Assembly (NCBI GenBank): GCA_002439735.1
Contig: DJPG01000086.1
Span: 11,548 to 36,986, forward strand
DNA length: 25,439 bases
Source: Firmicutes bacterium UBA6418
GTDB lineage: Bacteria > Bacillota > Clostridia > Peptostreptococcales > Anaerovoracaceae
Direction: 5' to 3'
A program made the position numbers and the translations under genes. Below are positions 1 through 6,401 of the stretch, in pieces. Positions within the stretch are counted from its first letter, which is position 1. Each line of letters opens with the position of its first letter. The notes below the pieces were generated by a model. The model saw nothing but the letters and a program-made list of their open reading frames with translations. It ran no database searches and had not been told where the DNA came from.

Positions 1-30
1 CTGCTAATGCAAAACCAAATGGGAGGCTGA
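1..30 (+). CDS. possible 3' end of an upstream gene
   Basis: From base 1 the first reading frame is open and ends at a TGA at 28-30, giving LLMQNQMGG. The ribosome site GGGAGG (21-26) of the next gene sits inside it and the gap to that ATG is 4 bases, as expected inside an operon. Nine residues are too few to name the product. An iron transport gene would fit the neighbours, but that is a guess. Confidence 0.25.
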   Translation: MLMQNQMGG

Positions 31-34
31 CAAG

Positions 35-235
35 ATGTATCTGGATGGAAAAGAGCCGGATTATATGATCTGTGTCTGTAAGAAAAAAACGCTCGGCGAG
101 GTGCAGGAATTCATCCGCGCAAACCGCATCACCGACCTGAAGGCCTTATGCGAAAAAGCGGATATCGGCAACAAATGCGGTGCTTGCCGCGAAATGCTGG
201 AAGAACTTTTGCAGCGCGAAGAAAAAAACTGTTGA
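35..235 (+). CDS. BFD-like [2Fe-2S]-binding protein
   Basis: Small 66-residue protein resembling the bacterioferritin-associated ferredoxin (BFD) fold. The visible cysteine pattern is C13-x-C15 near the N-terminus and C48-x2-C51 (KCGAC), the four-cysteine spacing that binds a [2Fe-2S] cluster in the family. The ATG at 35 is preceded by GGGAGG at good spacing. Stand-alone BFD domains take part in iron release, electron transfer or redox sensing; which applies here cannot be read from the sequence. The next gene encodes DUF3793 and the one after it a flavodoxin, which suggests a role in iron or redox homeostasis. The stop codon (233-235) lies inside the -35 box of the following promoter, so the downstream unit can be transcribed independently. 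Confidence 0.8.
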   Translation: MYLDGKEPDYMICVCKKKTLGEVQEFIRANRITDLKALCEKADIGNKCGACREMLEELLQREEKNC

Positions 236-260
236 CAAACAGTTTTTTTCGTTGTATAGT
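232..260 (+). promoter_or_regulatory. near-consensus sigma-A promoter P1
   Basis: TTGACA at 232-237, a 17-base spacer, then TATAGT at 255-260. The -35 box overlaps the stop of the BFD-like gene. The -10 box overlaps the first bases of the palindrome at 259-274, so a bound regulator would block RNA polymerase. Expected transcription start is about 267. Confidence 0.8.
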
Positions 261-274
261 TAGCATATGCTAAC
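259..274. promoter_or_regulatory. palindromic operator, copy 1
   Basis: Perfect 16-base palindrome GTTAGCATATGCTAAC overlapping the -10 box and start site of P1. The TTAG/CTAA half sites recall metalloregulator operators of the DtxR class, but the spacing differs from the classical DtxR/IdeR box. The regulator identity is therefore an inference from the iron-related neighbours. Confidence 0.65.
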
Positions 275-360
275 CAATTAACCGCAAATGCTGCTTAAAT
301 TTTTAATTGTCATCTGAAAACGATCCGGCGGGTGGTTTCTGATCGCCCGCCGCAGTTTTC
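267..360 (+). ncRNA. candidate short leader or small RNA
   Basis: From the predicted P1 start (about 267) to a GC-rich hairpin is roughly 90 bases. The hairpin pairs CGGCGGG (326-332) with CCCGCCG (346-352) and is followed by CAG and four T (356-359). Upstream, CAATTAA (275-281) can pair with TTAATTG (303-309). No convincing ORF lies in the stretch. It could be an attenuated leader of the DUF3793-flavodoxin unit or a separate regulated small RNA. The short T-run makes termination uncertain. Confidence 0.3.
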
Positions 361-365
361 CCTAT

Positions 366-389
366 TAGTTAGCATATGCTAACTATAAT
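366..389 (+). promoter_or_regulatory. palindromic operator copy 2 with adjoining -10 box
   Basis: A perfect 20-base palindrome (366-385) contains the same 16-base core as copy 1 at 368-383. Its last two bases start TATAAT (384-389), a perfect -10 box for transcription towards the DUF3793 gene. No good -35 box is seen at normal spacing (361-366 is CCTATT), so this promoter P2 may be weak or activator-dependent. Together with copy 1 it makes a two-operator control region. Confidence 0.6.
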
Positions 390-479
390 TCGGGAGCCTT
401 CTGGTGGGATCGGAATTCCGTGCGACAAGGGATCTTCGCCGGCAGCAATCGAATCCGCAAACAAAAAGGAATTTTATAT

Positions 480-1028
480 ATGGAACATTATCTGATCAAT
501 CACTGCGCGCCCACCTTGGCGTCGCTCAAAACCGCGAATCTTTTCAATTACAATTTTACGTCCGAGACGGAACTGTACGATCAGCTCTTCCGCCTGAATG
601 AGATGCTGGAGGCAAAAGGCGTCAGCCTGACGGTCCTGCGCAAGACGGCAAGCAGCGCGCTGATCTATGTATATCGCAAAAAGAATCTGGAACGCGATCT
701 TGCGAGCAAGACATCCGCCTGCATCCTCAAAAAATTCGGCTATACCGATCTTTCCGCGGATGGAGCCATCGCGCACCTTGCGGATCGTATCGGCCGTACC
801 GGAGAATTTCCGCACGAGATCGGACTTTTTCTCGGTTATCCGCCGGGAGACGTCATGGGCTACATGCAGAACAGCGGCAAAAACTGCAAATGCAGCGGCT
901 GCTGGAAAGTTTACTGTGACGAATGCGAGGCACGCAAAATATTCCGCAAGTTCGACAAATGCAAGCAGATGTATCGTTTGATGTTCCAAAAAGGAAAAAC
1001 GGTCTGTCAGTTGACGATCGCGGCATAA
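480..1028 (+). CDS. DUF3793 family protein, cysteine-rich variant
   Basis: 182 residues from the ATG at 480, which follows AAGGA at good spacing; a GTG-initiated frame from 420 has no ribosome site. It belongs to the DUF3793 family by the segment HEIGLFLGYPPGDV (112-125) and the following WKVY motif. The family has no established biochemical role and often sits next to flavodoxin genes in Clostridia, as here. Close to the C-terminus are C136, C138, C141, C146 and C149, with C161 and C176 further on; from memory, most relatives have only a CxxC-like pair there. Such a cluster could bind iron, zinc or an Fe-S centre (inference). Soluble; no signal peptide or membrane segment. Probably co-transcribed with the flavodoxin 92 bases downstream under the palindrome-controlled promoters. 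Confidence 0.8.
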   Translation: MEHYLINHCAPTLASLKTANLFNYNFTSETELYDQLFRLNEMLEAKGVSLTVLRKTASSALIYVYRKKNLERDLASKTSACILKKFGYTDLSADGAIAHLADRIGRTGEFPHEIGLFLGYPPGDVMGYMQNSGKNCKCSGCWKVYCDECEARKIFRKFDKCKQMYRLMFQKGKTVCQLTIAA

Positions 1029-1119
1029 AGGAAACTCCCGGATCGGGTCTGTTTTTTAGCGCTGTGTATCGTCGCATTTCTGACATCATACAAAATACGG
1101 AAAGAAGAGGTACTTTTAC

Positions 1120-1539
1120 ATGAAGACAGCAGTTGTATATTGGAGTGGAACCGGTAATACCGAAGAAATGGCAAACCAGGTTGCAGAAGGCGCAAAGGCT
1201 GCCGGCGCGGATGTCAGCGTTTACACCGCGGCAGAGTTCAATGCCGACATGATCGGTCAGTTTGACGCGATCGCGTTCGGTTGCCCATCCATGGGTGCGG
1301 AAGAATTAGAGGAAACCGAATTCGCACCGATGTTCGATGCCTGCGAACCGAAGCTACGCGGCAAGAAGATCGCCCTCTTCGGCTCTTACGGCTGGGGCGA
1401 CGGCGAATGGATGCGCCTTTGGGAAAAGCGCTGTGATGACGCCGGCATGCTACTTGCTTGCGATTATGTCATCTGCAACGAAGCTCCGGACGACGAAGCC
1501 AAAGAAGCTTGCCAAAAGCTCGGCGCTGCACTCGCATAA
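1120..1539 (+). CDS. flavodoxin
   Basis: A 139-residue short-chain flavodoxin, the FMN-containing electron carrier that replaces ferredoxin when iron is scarce. The FMN phosphate loop is SGTGNTEEMA (9-18). The loops that sandwich the isoalloxazine ring are GCPSMGAEELEE and GSYGWGDGEW. Length and fold are complete. The ATG at 1120 is preceded by an AGAGG site. It is the last gene of the block and is followed by a strong hairpin terminator. Its position behind an operator-controlled promoter, together with BFD-like and DUF3793 genes, fits iron-responsive expression, although the regulator is not in the window. Confidence 0.93.
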   Translation: MKTAVVYWSGTGNTEEMANQVAEGAKAAGADVSVYTAAEFNADMIGQFDAIAFGCPSMGAEELEETEFAPMFDACEPKLRGKKIALFGSYGWGDGEWMRLWEKRCDDAGMLLACDYVICNEAPDDEAKEACQKLGAALA

Positions 1540-1615
1540 CAAAGTAGCACACAGAGATCAATCTTGTGGTTCCATACAAAGTGATCCACGTTAACTCATT
1601 CACATTAGCTCAGCG

Positions 1616-1656
1616 AAAGAAGCGGCTGCTCTCGTAAGGAACGCCGCTTCTTTTGC
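1616..1656 (+). terminator. terminator of the flavodoxin unit
   Basis: An 11-base-pair stem, AAAGAAGCGGC (1616-1626) with GCCGCTTCTTT (1643-1653), 16-base loop, T-run inside and after the 3' arm. The A-rich 5' arm lets it also work, less strongly, for the convergent gene ending at 1711. Confidence 0.85.
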
Positions 1657-1710
1657 GTTTCTGATATATCACGTGCTTATCTGCTTGGTATCTGCCGCAG
1701 GTCTCCCGCA

Positions 1711-1974
1711 TTATCGCATCAGCCACCAGACGACTAACGCGATCTGCGCGAGCAGGATCAGCGGCACGCCGACGGTAAACTGCCGATGTTTGGTCTTATG
1801 CCGAAAAAGCTGCATGCCGAGCAGTGCGCCGGCCGATCCGCCGATCGCCGCCAAGAGCAGCAGGGTCGATTCCTTGATGCGCCAGGCATTCTTCTGCGCT
1901 TTCCGCTTATCGATCCCGTAGGCTGCAAACGTGATAAGATTGATCAAAACAAGATACAGAGCCAACACTTTCAT
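1711..1974 (-). CDS. DUF1294 small membrane protein
   Basis: 87 residues from the ATG at 1974, supported by AAAGGAAG about nine bases upstream; a longer frame from 2013 lacks a ribosome site. It has a membrane segment near 2-18, the DUF1294 signature YGIDKRKAQKNAWRIKE (19-35), a hydrophobic glycine-rich segment (37-55) and a third hydrophobic stretch at the C-terminus (68-85). DUF1294 proteins are small inner-membrane proteins of unknown function. It lies 45 bases downstream of the Isf-like flavoprotein gene on the same strand, so the two are probably co-transcribed. Confidence 0.85.
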   Translation of the reverse strand: MKVLALYLVLINLITFAAYGIDKRKAQKNAWRIKESTLLLLAAIGGSAGALLGMQLFRHKTKHRQFTVGVPLILLAQIALVVWWLMR

Positions 1975-2019
1975 ATTGCAGTCTTCCTTTCCCCGCAAAC
2001 ACACGCGCTCCAAACGGTA

Positions 2020-2700
2020 CTAATCATTGTACCCCTCCAGGAACCCTTCTTTTTCCTGCGTTTCGCGGATGACCTCTTCCGCAAGGTCGGAAAAGCTTGC
2101 AAATCTGGCCACCAGTTCTTCGAGACTGCCGGCTGCGTTCGGATGTTCTTCCGGCTGCGGCGCGCCGAGGATCGTCCGTCCAAGTTCATAAGCCTGATCC
2201 GGATATTCGGTGTTCACAATGTCTTCCGGCGTGTAGCATCCCTTTGCCGCGATGACATCGGCGACTTCCCAGCCCAGATAGTCGACCATCCCGTAATACG
2301 GTGCAGCCGCGCACTCCGCGGACTCCATGGTCGTATCCCCGCAGGCCATCAGAAGCGCGGTCTTCTTTGCCGTGCGGAGCTGTTCATTGATGGCATAGAA
2401 GCGATCGATCACCGCCTTGATCTGCGCTGTCAGACCGTAATAGTAGATCGGCGATACAAAAACGACCGCATCCGCCTCGATCAATTTTTCACGGATCTCG
2501 TCAAAATCGTCCCGGAACACACAGGCTGATACCGCGCTGTGGCACCGCTCGCAGGCAATGCACGGATGCACCTCTTTGACCCCGGCGTTAAAATGATATA
2601 CTTCGTGTCCGGAGTTTTCCGCTCCCTTGGTAAAGGTCTTGGCCAGGATCGATGTAGTCCCCTCTTGATGCGGACTTCCCGAAATCAATAAAATCTTCAT
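2020..2700 (-). CDS. Isf-like iron-sulfur flavoprotein (NADPH-dependent FMN reductase fold)
   Basis: 226 residues. The N-terminal flavodoxin-like fold carries the FMN loop SGSPHQEGTTS (7-17), and SPIYYYGLTAQIKAVIDRF contains the second flavin-contact loop. C47-x2-C50-x2-C53-x6-C60 matches the compact cysteine motif that holds a [4Fe-4S] cluster in archaeal and clostridial iron-sulfur flavoproteins, so electron transfer between an Fe-S cluster and FMN is likely. The physiological partner is unknown. I chose the ATG at 2700 because GAGGTG lies about six bases upstream; a GTG at 2709 would overlap that site. The C-terminal part (from about 160) is longer than in minimal FMN reductases. It is followed by the DUF1294 gene. 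Confidence 0.85.
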   Translation of the reverse strand: MKILLISGSPHQEGTTSILAKTFTKGAENSGHEVYHFNAGVKEVHPCIACERCHSAVSACVFRDDFDEIREKLIEADAVVFVSPIYYYGLTAQIKAVIDRFYAINEQLRTAKKTALLMACGDTTMESAECAAAPYYGMVDYLGWEVADVIAAKGCYTPEDIVNTEYPDQAYELGRTILGAPQPEEHPNAAGSLEELVARFASFSDLAEEVIRETQEKEGFLEGYND

Positions 2701-2778
2701 ATCTGTCACCTCGTATCTGCTGATTTATTTTTACTTTCTGCCCTTGTATTGGCCCGGTCGCTGTGCGGCTCTGTCTTC

Positions 2779-2861
2779 GCCTTTCGGCTCGCCACTCGCC
2801 TTCGCTCGGGCACCTGTCTTGCATCTGCTCTGCTGTCGCTTTCACTCCGCACTCGCAGTGC
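2779..2861 (-). other. GCGA-rich, hairpin-forming leader segment
   Basis: Between the Isf-like gene and its likely promoter, the - strand is purine-rich and repeats GCGA about seven times. Three small hairpins are visible: GCACT-GCG-AGTGC (2849-2861), GCC-GAAA-GGC with a GNRA-type tetraloop (2779-2788), and a GCC/GGC stem between them. No reading frame is convincing. It may be a structured 5' leader or a copy of a dispersed repeat. The rest of the gene-free stretch 2701-3056 holds two divergent promoter candidates and nothing else I recognise. Confidence 0.3.
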
Positions 2862-2868
2862 CAAGGAC

Positions 2869-2877
2869 ATTGTATCA
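2869..2877 (-). promoter_or_regulatory. candidate extended -10 promoter for the Isf-like gene
   Basis: On the - strand TGATACAAT (2877 to 2869) is an extended -10 box (TGn-TACAAT). The -35 region is poor, which is tolerated by extended -10 promoters. It would give a leader of about 160 bases. Confidence 0.4.
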
Positions 2878-2926
2878 CATTCACGCGAAAACGGAAAGTC
2901 CTTTATCCCCTTTCGTCGAAAAACGA

Positions 2927-2956
2927 TTGACGCGGATACCGCCGCGGTAGTAAGAT
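2927..2956 (+). promoter_or_regulatory. candidate promoter for the DUF4317 gene
   Basis: TTGACG (2927-2932), 18-base spacer, TAAGAT (2951-2956). The spacer contains the GC palindrome CCGCGG. Moderate match only. Confidence 0.4.
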
Positions 2957-3056
2957 ATTGAAAGATAAGTTTTGCCGGTCATCGGCGAAGCTCTGCTTCC
3001 CGCATGATGACACAGGATTGAACAAAAAAAGGAAAGAAAGGAACCTCAAAATAGAT

Positions 3057-4211
3057 ATGAACCAAAAAGAAGTCAGTGAGATCAAAAAACGTTTCAAACC
3101 GGACAAGGACAACATCAGCCGCATTTACGGCTGCTACGTCAACGCCGCTAAGGAGATCGTCACCACCCTGGATCTGTCGGTCGGTCTGATGGAGCAGGAA
3201 GAAGCGGAACTTTACTTCAAGCTCCTTAAGAAAACACTCTCCGGCACCCTCGGCAAGAACCTGCTGAACATCGAATTCAGTACCGCGCAAGTCGAAGACA
3301 GTGACGAACACCGCCTGCTGCAGGGGCTGCGCAGCTCCCATCTGCGTGACGCGGGCCTGCGCGACGCGCTCTATCAGCGCATCATCGAATCGCTGGACTT
3401 CGGTGAAGACAGCTATGTGATCCTGCTGGCTTCCGATTCCTACGATGTCCCGTTCAAGGGCAGCGACGACGAGATCTTTGAAGAAGGTTCCGGCGAAGTC
3501 TTTGACTACATCCTCTGCTGCATCTGCCCGGTCAAGGACGCAAAATCCGCGCTGCGCTACATCGCCGACGAGCATAATTTCCGCGGCGCATCTACCGGCC
3601 ATGTGCTGGGCGCGCCGGAACTGGGCTTCCTGTTCCCGGCCTTTGACGACCGCAGCACCAATATCTACAATGCTCTGTACTACAGCCGTGGACTGGTCGA
3701 TATCCATGATGAATTCATCACCGGCGTCTTTCAGGCGGAAAAAGTCCCGATGTCCTCGGGCGCGCAGAAGCTTGCCTTCAGCGATGTCCTCTGCGAAACG
3801 CTCGGCGATGACTGCAGTCTGGACGTGGTTCGAGCCGTCCATGGCGAGATCCGGGAACGCCTGCTGGTGCATAAAGAAAGCAAAGACCCCGAAGCGCCGG
3901 AGATCTACGTCGAAGATGTCGACAATATTTTAAAAAGCAACGGTATTTCGGAGGAAAAAGTGTCCGTCTTCCACGAAGCATGCAGCCGCCAGCTCGGTGA
4001 GCAGCCGGTACTCAATCCGGTCAATCTGATGGAAACCAACAAATTTGAAATGACAACGCCGCAGGTCAAGGTCACCGTAGACCCGGACTACACCGACATG
4101 GTGCGCACCGAAGTCATCGACGGCAGGACCTGCCTGGTCATCCCGTTCGAGGACGGCGTGGTGGTCAACGGTATCGACGTCAGCACCGGCGACGCGCACG
4201 GAGAGGAATAA
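3057..4211 (+). CDS. DUF4317 family protein
   Basis: 384 residues starting MNQKEVSEIKKRF, recognised as DUF4317, a family found mainly in Clostridia and without known function. The opening (basic, then SRIYGCYVNA) and the central stretch with RNIYNALYYSRG-like spacing are characteristic. No signal peptide, membrane segment or obvious catalytic motif is seen; the protein is acidic and should be cytoplasmic. The ATG at 3057 follows AAAGGA (3037-3042) at a rather long spacing of 14 bases; the frame is open upstream to 2958 but that part has no family similarity I can see. The gene is alone between divergent and convergent neighbours and ends in its own terminator. Confidence 0.8.
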   Translation: MNQKEVSEIKKRFKPDKDNISRIYGCYVNAAKEIVTTLDLSVGLMEQEEAELYFKLLKKTLSGTLGKNLLNIEFSTAQVEDSDEHRLLQGLRSSHLRDAGLRDALYQRIIESLDFGEDSYVILLASDSYDVPFKGSDDEIFEEGSGEVFDYILCCICPVKDAKSALRYIADEHNFRGASTGHVLGAPELGFLFPAFDDRSTNIYNALYYSRGLVDIHDEFITGVFQAEKVPMSSGAQKLAFSDVLCETLGDDCSLDVVRAVHGEIRERLLVHKESKDPEAPEIYVEDVDNILKSNGISEEKVSVFHEACSRQLGEQPVLNPVNLMETNKFEMTTPQVKVTVDPDYTDMVRTEVIDGRTCLVIPFEDGVVVNGIDVSTGDAHGEE

Positions 4212-4232
4212 GCGATTTCATCCAAAATAGAC

Positions 4233-4276
4233 AAGTCCCGCTCATGGCCTTATCGGCCAAAAGACGGGACTTTTTT
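4233..4276 (+). terminator. terminator of the DUF4317 gene
   Basis: AAGTCCCG (4233-4240) pairs with CGGGACTT (4265-4272), enclosing a second stem TGGCC (4245-4249) with GGCCA (4255-4259), and is followed by a run of T. The convergent MATE gene ends 20 bases away and may share it. Confidence 0.8.
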
Positions 4277-4296
4277 GATCTCTTTACGTTTTTTTG

Positions 4297-5712
4297 TTAA
4301 TCTACAATATTTTTGATCCAGACACCTTTCTTGACCAGCACAAAGCCGACTGCGCACTTGATCAAATTGGAAAGCTCCGCGATCAGGTACACGATCTGCA
4401 CCGGCAGCAACGTGAACCGCGCCAGTACGAAGACGATCGGGATCGGAATCACCCACATATACGCACTGTCAAACAGAAAGGTAATGATCGATTTGCCGCC
4501 GGCACGCAGTGTAAAATAGGTCGCATGCACAAATCCATAAAGTGGATGGCAGCATCCCGTGATGAAGATCAGCTGTGTCGCCAATCCTTTGATCAGTTCT
4601 TCGGTCTTATAGATCTCCGGGAAAAACGGCGATACCGCGATCAGCGCCGTGCCGGTGATCAGACAGCAAAAAACCGAAAAGGCGATCAGCTGCTTGTCCT
4701 CTTTTTTTGCCTGTTCCAGTCTGCCAGCGCCCAGCATCTGTCCAATGAGGATGCCGACGGAATTTCCAAGAGAAATAAAGACAACATTAAAGAGGTTGCC
4801 GATGGTGGTAGCAATGTTAAAGGCCGCGACGACCTCCAGACCTCTGACCGAATAGCACTGGTTCATGAACGTGATGCCGAAAGACCACAGCAGCTCGTTG
4901 ACAAACAGTGGCATCCCCAGGATCAGAATCTGTTTCAGCAGCGGCAGCGGGATCCGGAAACTGCGCAGCGCGCCCTCGATAAACGGATTCTGCTTTCCAT
5001 GTCGGTGTGTCCACGTCGCTACGATGGCAAGCTCCACGAAGCGCGAAAGCACCGTCGCGATGGCCGCGCCGACAGCTCCGAGCGCAGGCGCGCCGAATTT
5101 TCCGAAGATCAGGATATAATTAAACAGCAGGTTGACAAGCACCGCGGCAATCCCCGCCGCCATCGGTACGACGGTCTGTCCGGTTTCCCGCAGCGTACTC
5201 GAATAGCCCTGCGTCAAGGCAAACGGCAGTAGCCCGATGACGATCACGCGCAGATATGCGTCACCGTAACGTAGCGTCGCCACAAGATCGCCACTGCTCT
5301 CACCCTCATGGATAAACTGGCTGATCAGATTTTCTCCCGCAAGCAAAAAGATCGCGACAAAGATGACCGTCAGCGCCAAACCGAACAGCAGCTTAAAGCG
5401 AAACGTATTCCGCACACCGTCATACTGACCGCTTCCGTAAAACTGCGCACCCAAAATCCCTGCCCCGGCGACCGCGCCGAAAATGCAGAGATTAAAAATG
5501 AACACCATCTGATTGGCGATCGCGACGCCCGACATCTGTTCCGTTCCTACCTGCCCGACCATGATATTGTCCAGCAGACTGACGAAATTCGTGATGCCGT
5601 TCTGGATCATGATCGGAACTGCCACCAGCAAAACCTTTCTGTAAAATTTCCGCGTTCCGACCAGTCCGCCAAGTCTTAGCCTTTCGCCGGTCAGCTTTGT
5701 ATTCGTACTCAT
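4297..5712 (-). CDS. MATE family multidrug/solute exporter
   Basis: 471 residues, the usual length for the multi-antimicrobial extrusion (MATE) family, which exports organic cations or other solutes using Na+ or H+ gradients. About twelve membrane helices are visible in two similar halves. Family stretches include the first helix region with VPIMIQNGITNFVSLLDNIM and the loop after it, GQVGTEQMSGVAIANQ. The ATG at 5712 follows GAGGG. It is the last gene of a three-gene unit, 23 bases after ktrA, an unusual partner for potassium uptake; the link may only be shared transcription. The substrate cannot be predicted. Confidence 0.92.
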   Translation of the reverse strand: MSTNTKLTGERLRLGGLVGTRKFYRKVLLVAVPIMIQNGITNFVSLLDNIMVGQVGTEQMSGVAIANQMVFIFNLCIFGAVAGAGILGAQFYGSGQYDGVRNTFRFKLLFGLALTVIFVAIFLLAGENLISQFIHEGESSGDLVATLRYGDAYLRVIVIGLLPFALTQGYSSTLRETGQTVVPMAAGIAAVLVNLLFNYILIFGKFGAPALGAVGAAIATVLSRFVELAIVATWTHRHGKQNPFIEGALRSFRIPLPLLKQILILGMPLFVNELLWSFGITFMNQCYSVRGLEVVAAFNIATTIGNLFNVVFISLGNSVGILIGQMLGAGRLEQAKKEDKQLIAFSVFCCLITGTALIAVSPFFPEIYKTEELIKGLATQLIFITGCCHPLYGFVHATYFTLRAGGKSIITFLFDSAYMWVIPIPIVFVLARFTLLPVQIVYLIAELSNLIKCAVGFVLVKKGVWIKNIVD

Positions 5713-5735
5713 ATCTACCCTCTTACTATACTTTT

Positions 5736-6383
5736 TTACATGTGAAAAATTTTCCGCAAAGCTTCATATTCTCCCATCGCAAGCAAGGTCATATCCCCGT
5801 TTAAAACAGTCCCTGTCGAAATCGAAGCATTCGTTTTGTTATTTTGCCGAATTGCCAAAATATTAATTCCATATTTTCTGCGGATATCCAGGCTTCCGAT
5901 ACTCTGCCCGACCCATTCACGCGGCACTGCGGCTTCTACGATTGCATGCTGCGCATCAAGTTCAATGTAATCAAAAATATGATTGGCCGTATAGCGGATC
6001 GCTGCCCATTTTGCCAGCTGTTTTTCCGGGTAGACTACATAATCCGCTCCGTTGCGAAGCAGAAATTTTGCCTGAAGATCCTGCTTTGCTCTGGAAATGA
6101 CACATTTTGCGCCAAGCTCCTTGATCTGCGACGTTGTCTCGAGTGCGTTCAAAAAATCATCGCTGATCGTGACATAGCAGATGTCATAGTCTCCTACACC
6201 CAACGACTGCAGGAAATCTATGCAGGTGCTGTCGCCAATCTGCGCATTTGTGACAAAATTCATGCAGGCATTGACACGCTCCTCGCTTTTATCGACCGCC
6301 ATAACCTGATGTCCTAATTGATTTAACTGTTCCGCAAGGTGGCGCCCGAAACGTCCGAGCCCAATCAGTAAAATATTTTTCAT
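5736..6383 (-). CDS. ktrA: KtrA-type RCK regulatory subunit of K+ uptake
   Basis: 215 residues with a single RCK unit, as in KtrA/KtrC rather than the double-length TrkA of proteobacteria. The Rossmann fold starts with GLGRFGRHLA (8-17), whose glycine pattern binds NAD(H) or ATP/ADP, with an acidic residue at the end of strand 2 (AVDKS). The C-terminal RCK_C part (about 135-215) ends with LLAMGEYEALRKIF. It sits on the cytoplasmic face of KtrB and gates it in response to nucleotide. It starts 18 bases after ktrB with a GAGGA ribosome site, so both subunits are made together. Confidence 0.92.
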   Translation of the reverse strand: MKNILLIGLGRFGRHLAEQLNQLGHQVMAVDKSEERVNACMNFVTNAQIGDSTCIDFLQSLGVGDYDICYVTISDDFLNALETTSQIKELGAKCVISRAKQDLQAKFLLRNGADYVVYPEKQLAKWAAIRYTANHIFDYIELDAQHAIVEAAVPREWVGQSIGSLDIRRKYGINILAIRQNNKTNASISTGTVLNGDMTLLAMGEYEALRKIFHM

Positions 6384-6401
6384 ACTTTGATTCCTCTTTT
6401 C

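Noticed and set aside
420..479. Upstream GTG extension of the DUF3793 protein
   Set aside because: No ribosome site at 420, while AAGGA is well placed before the ATG at 480.
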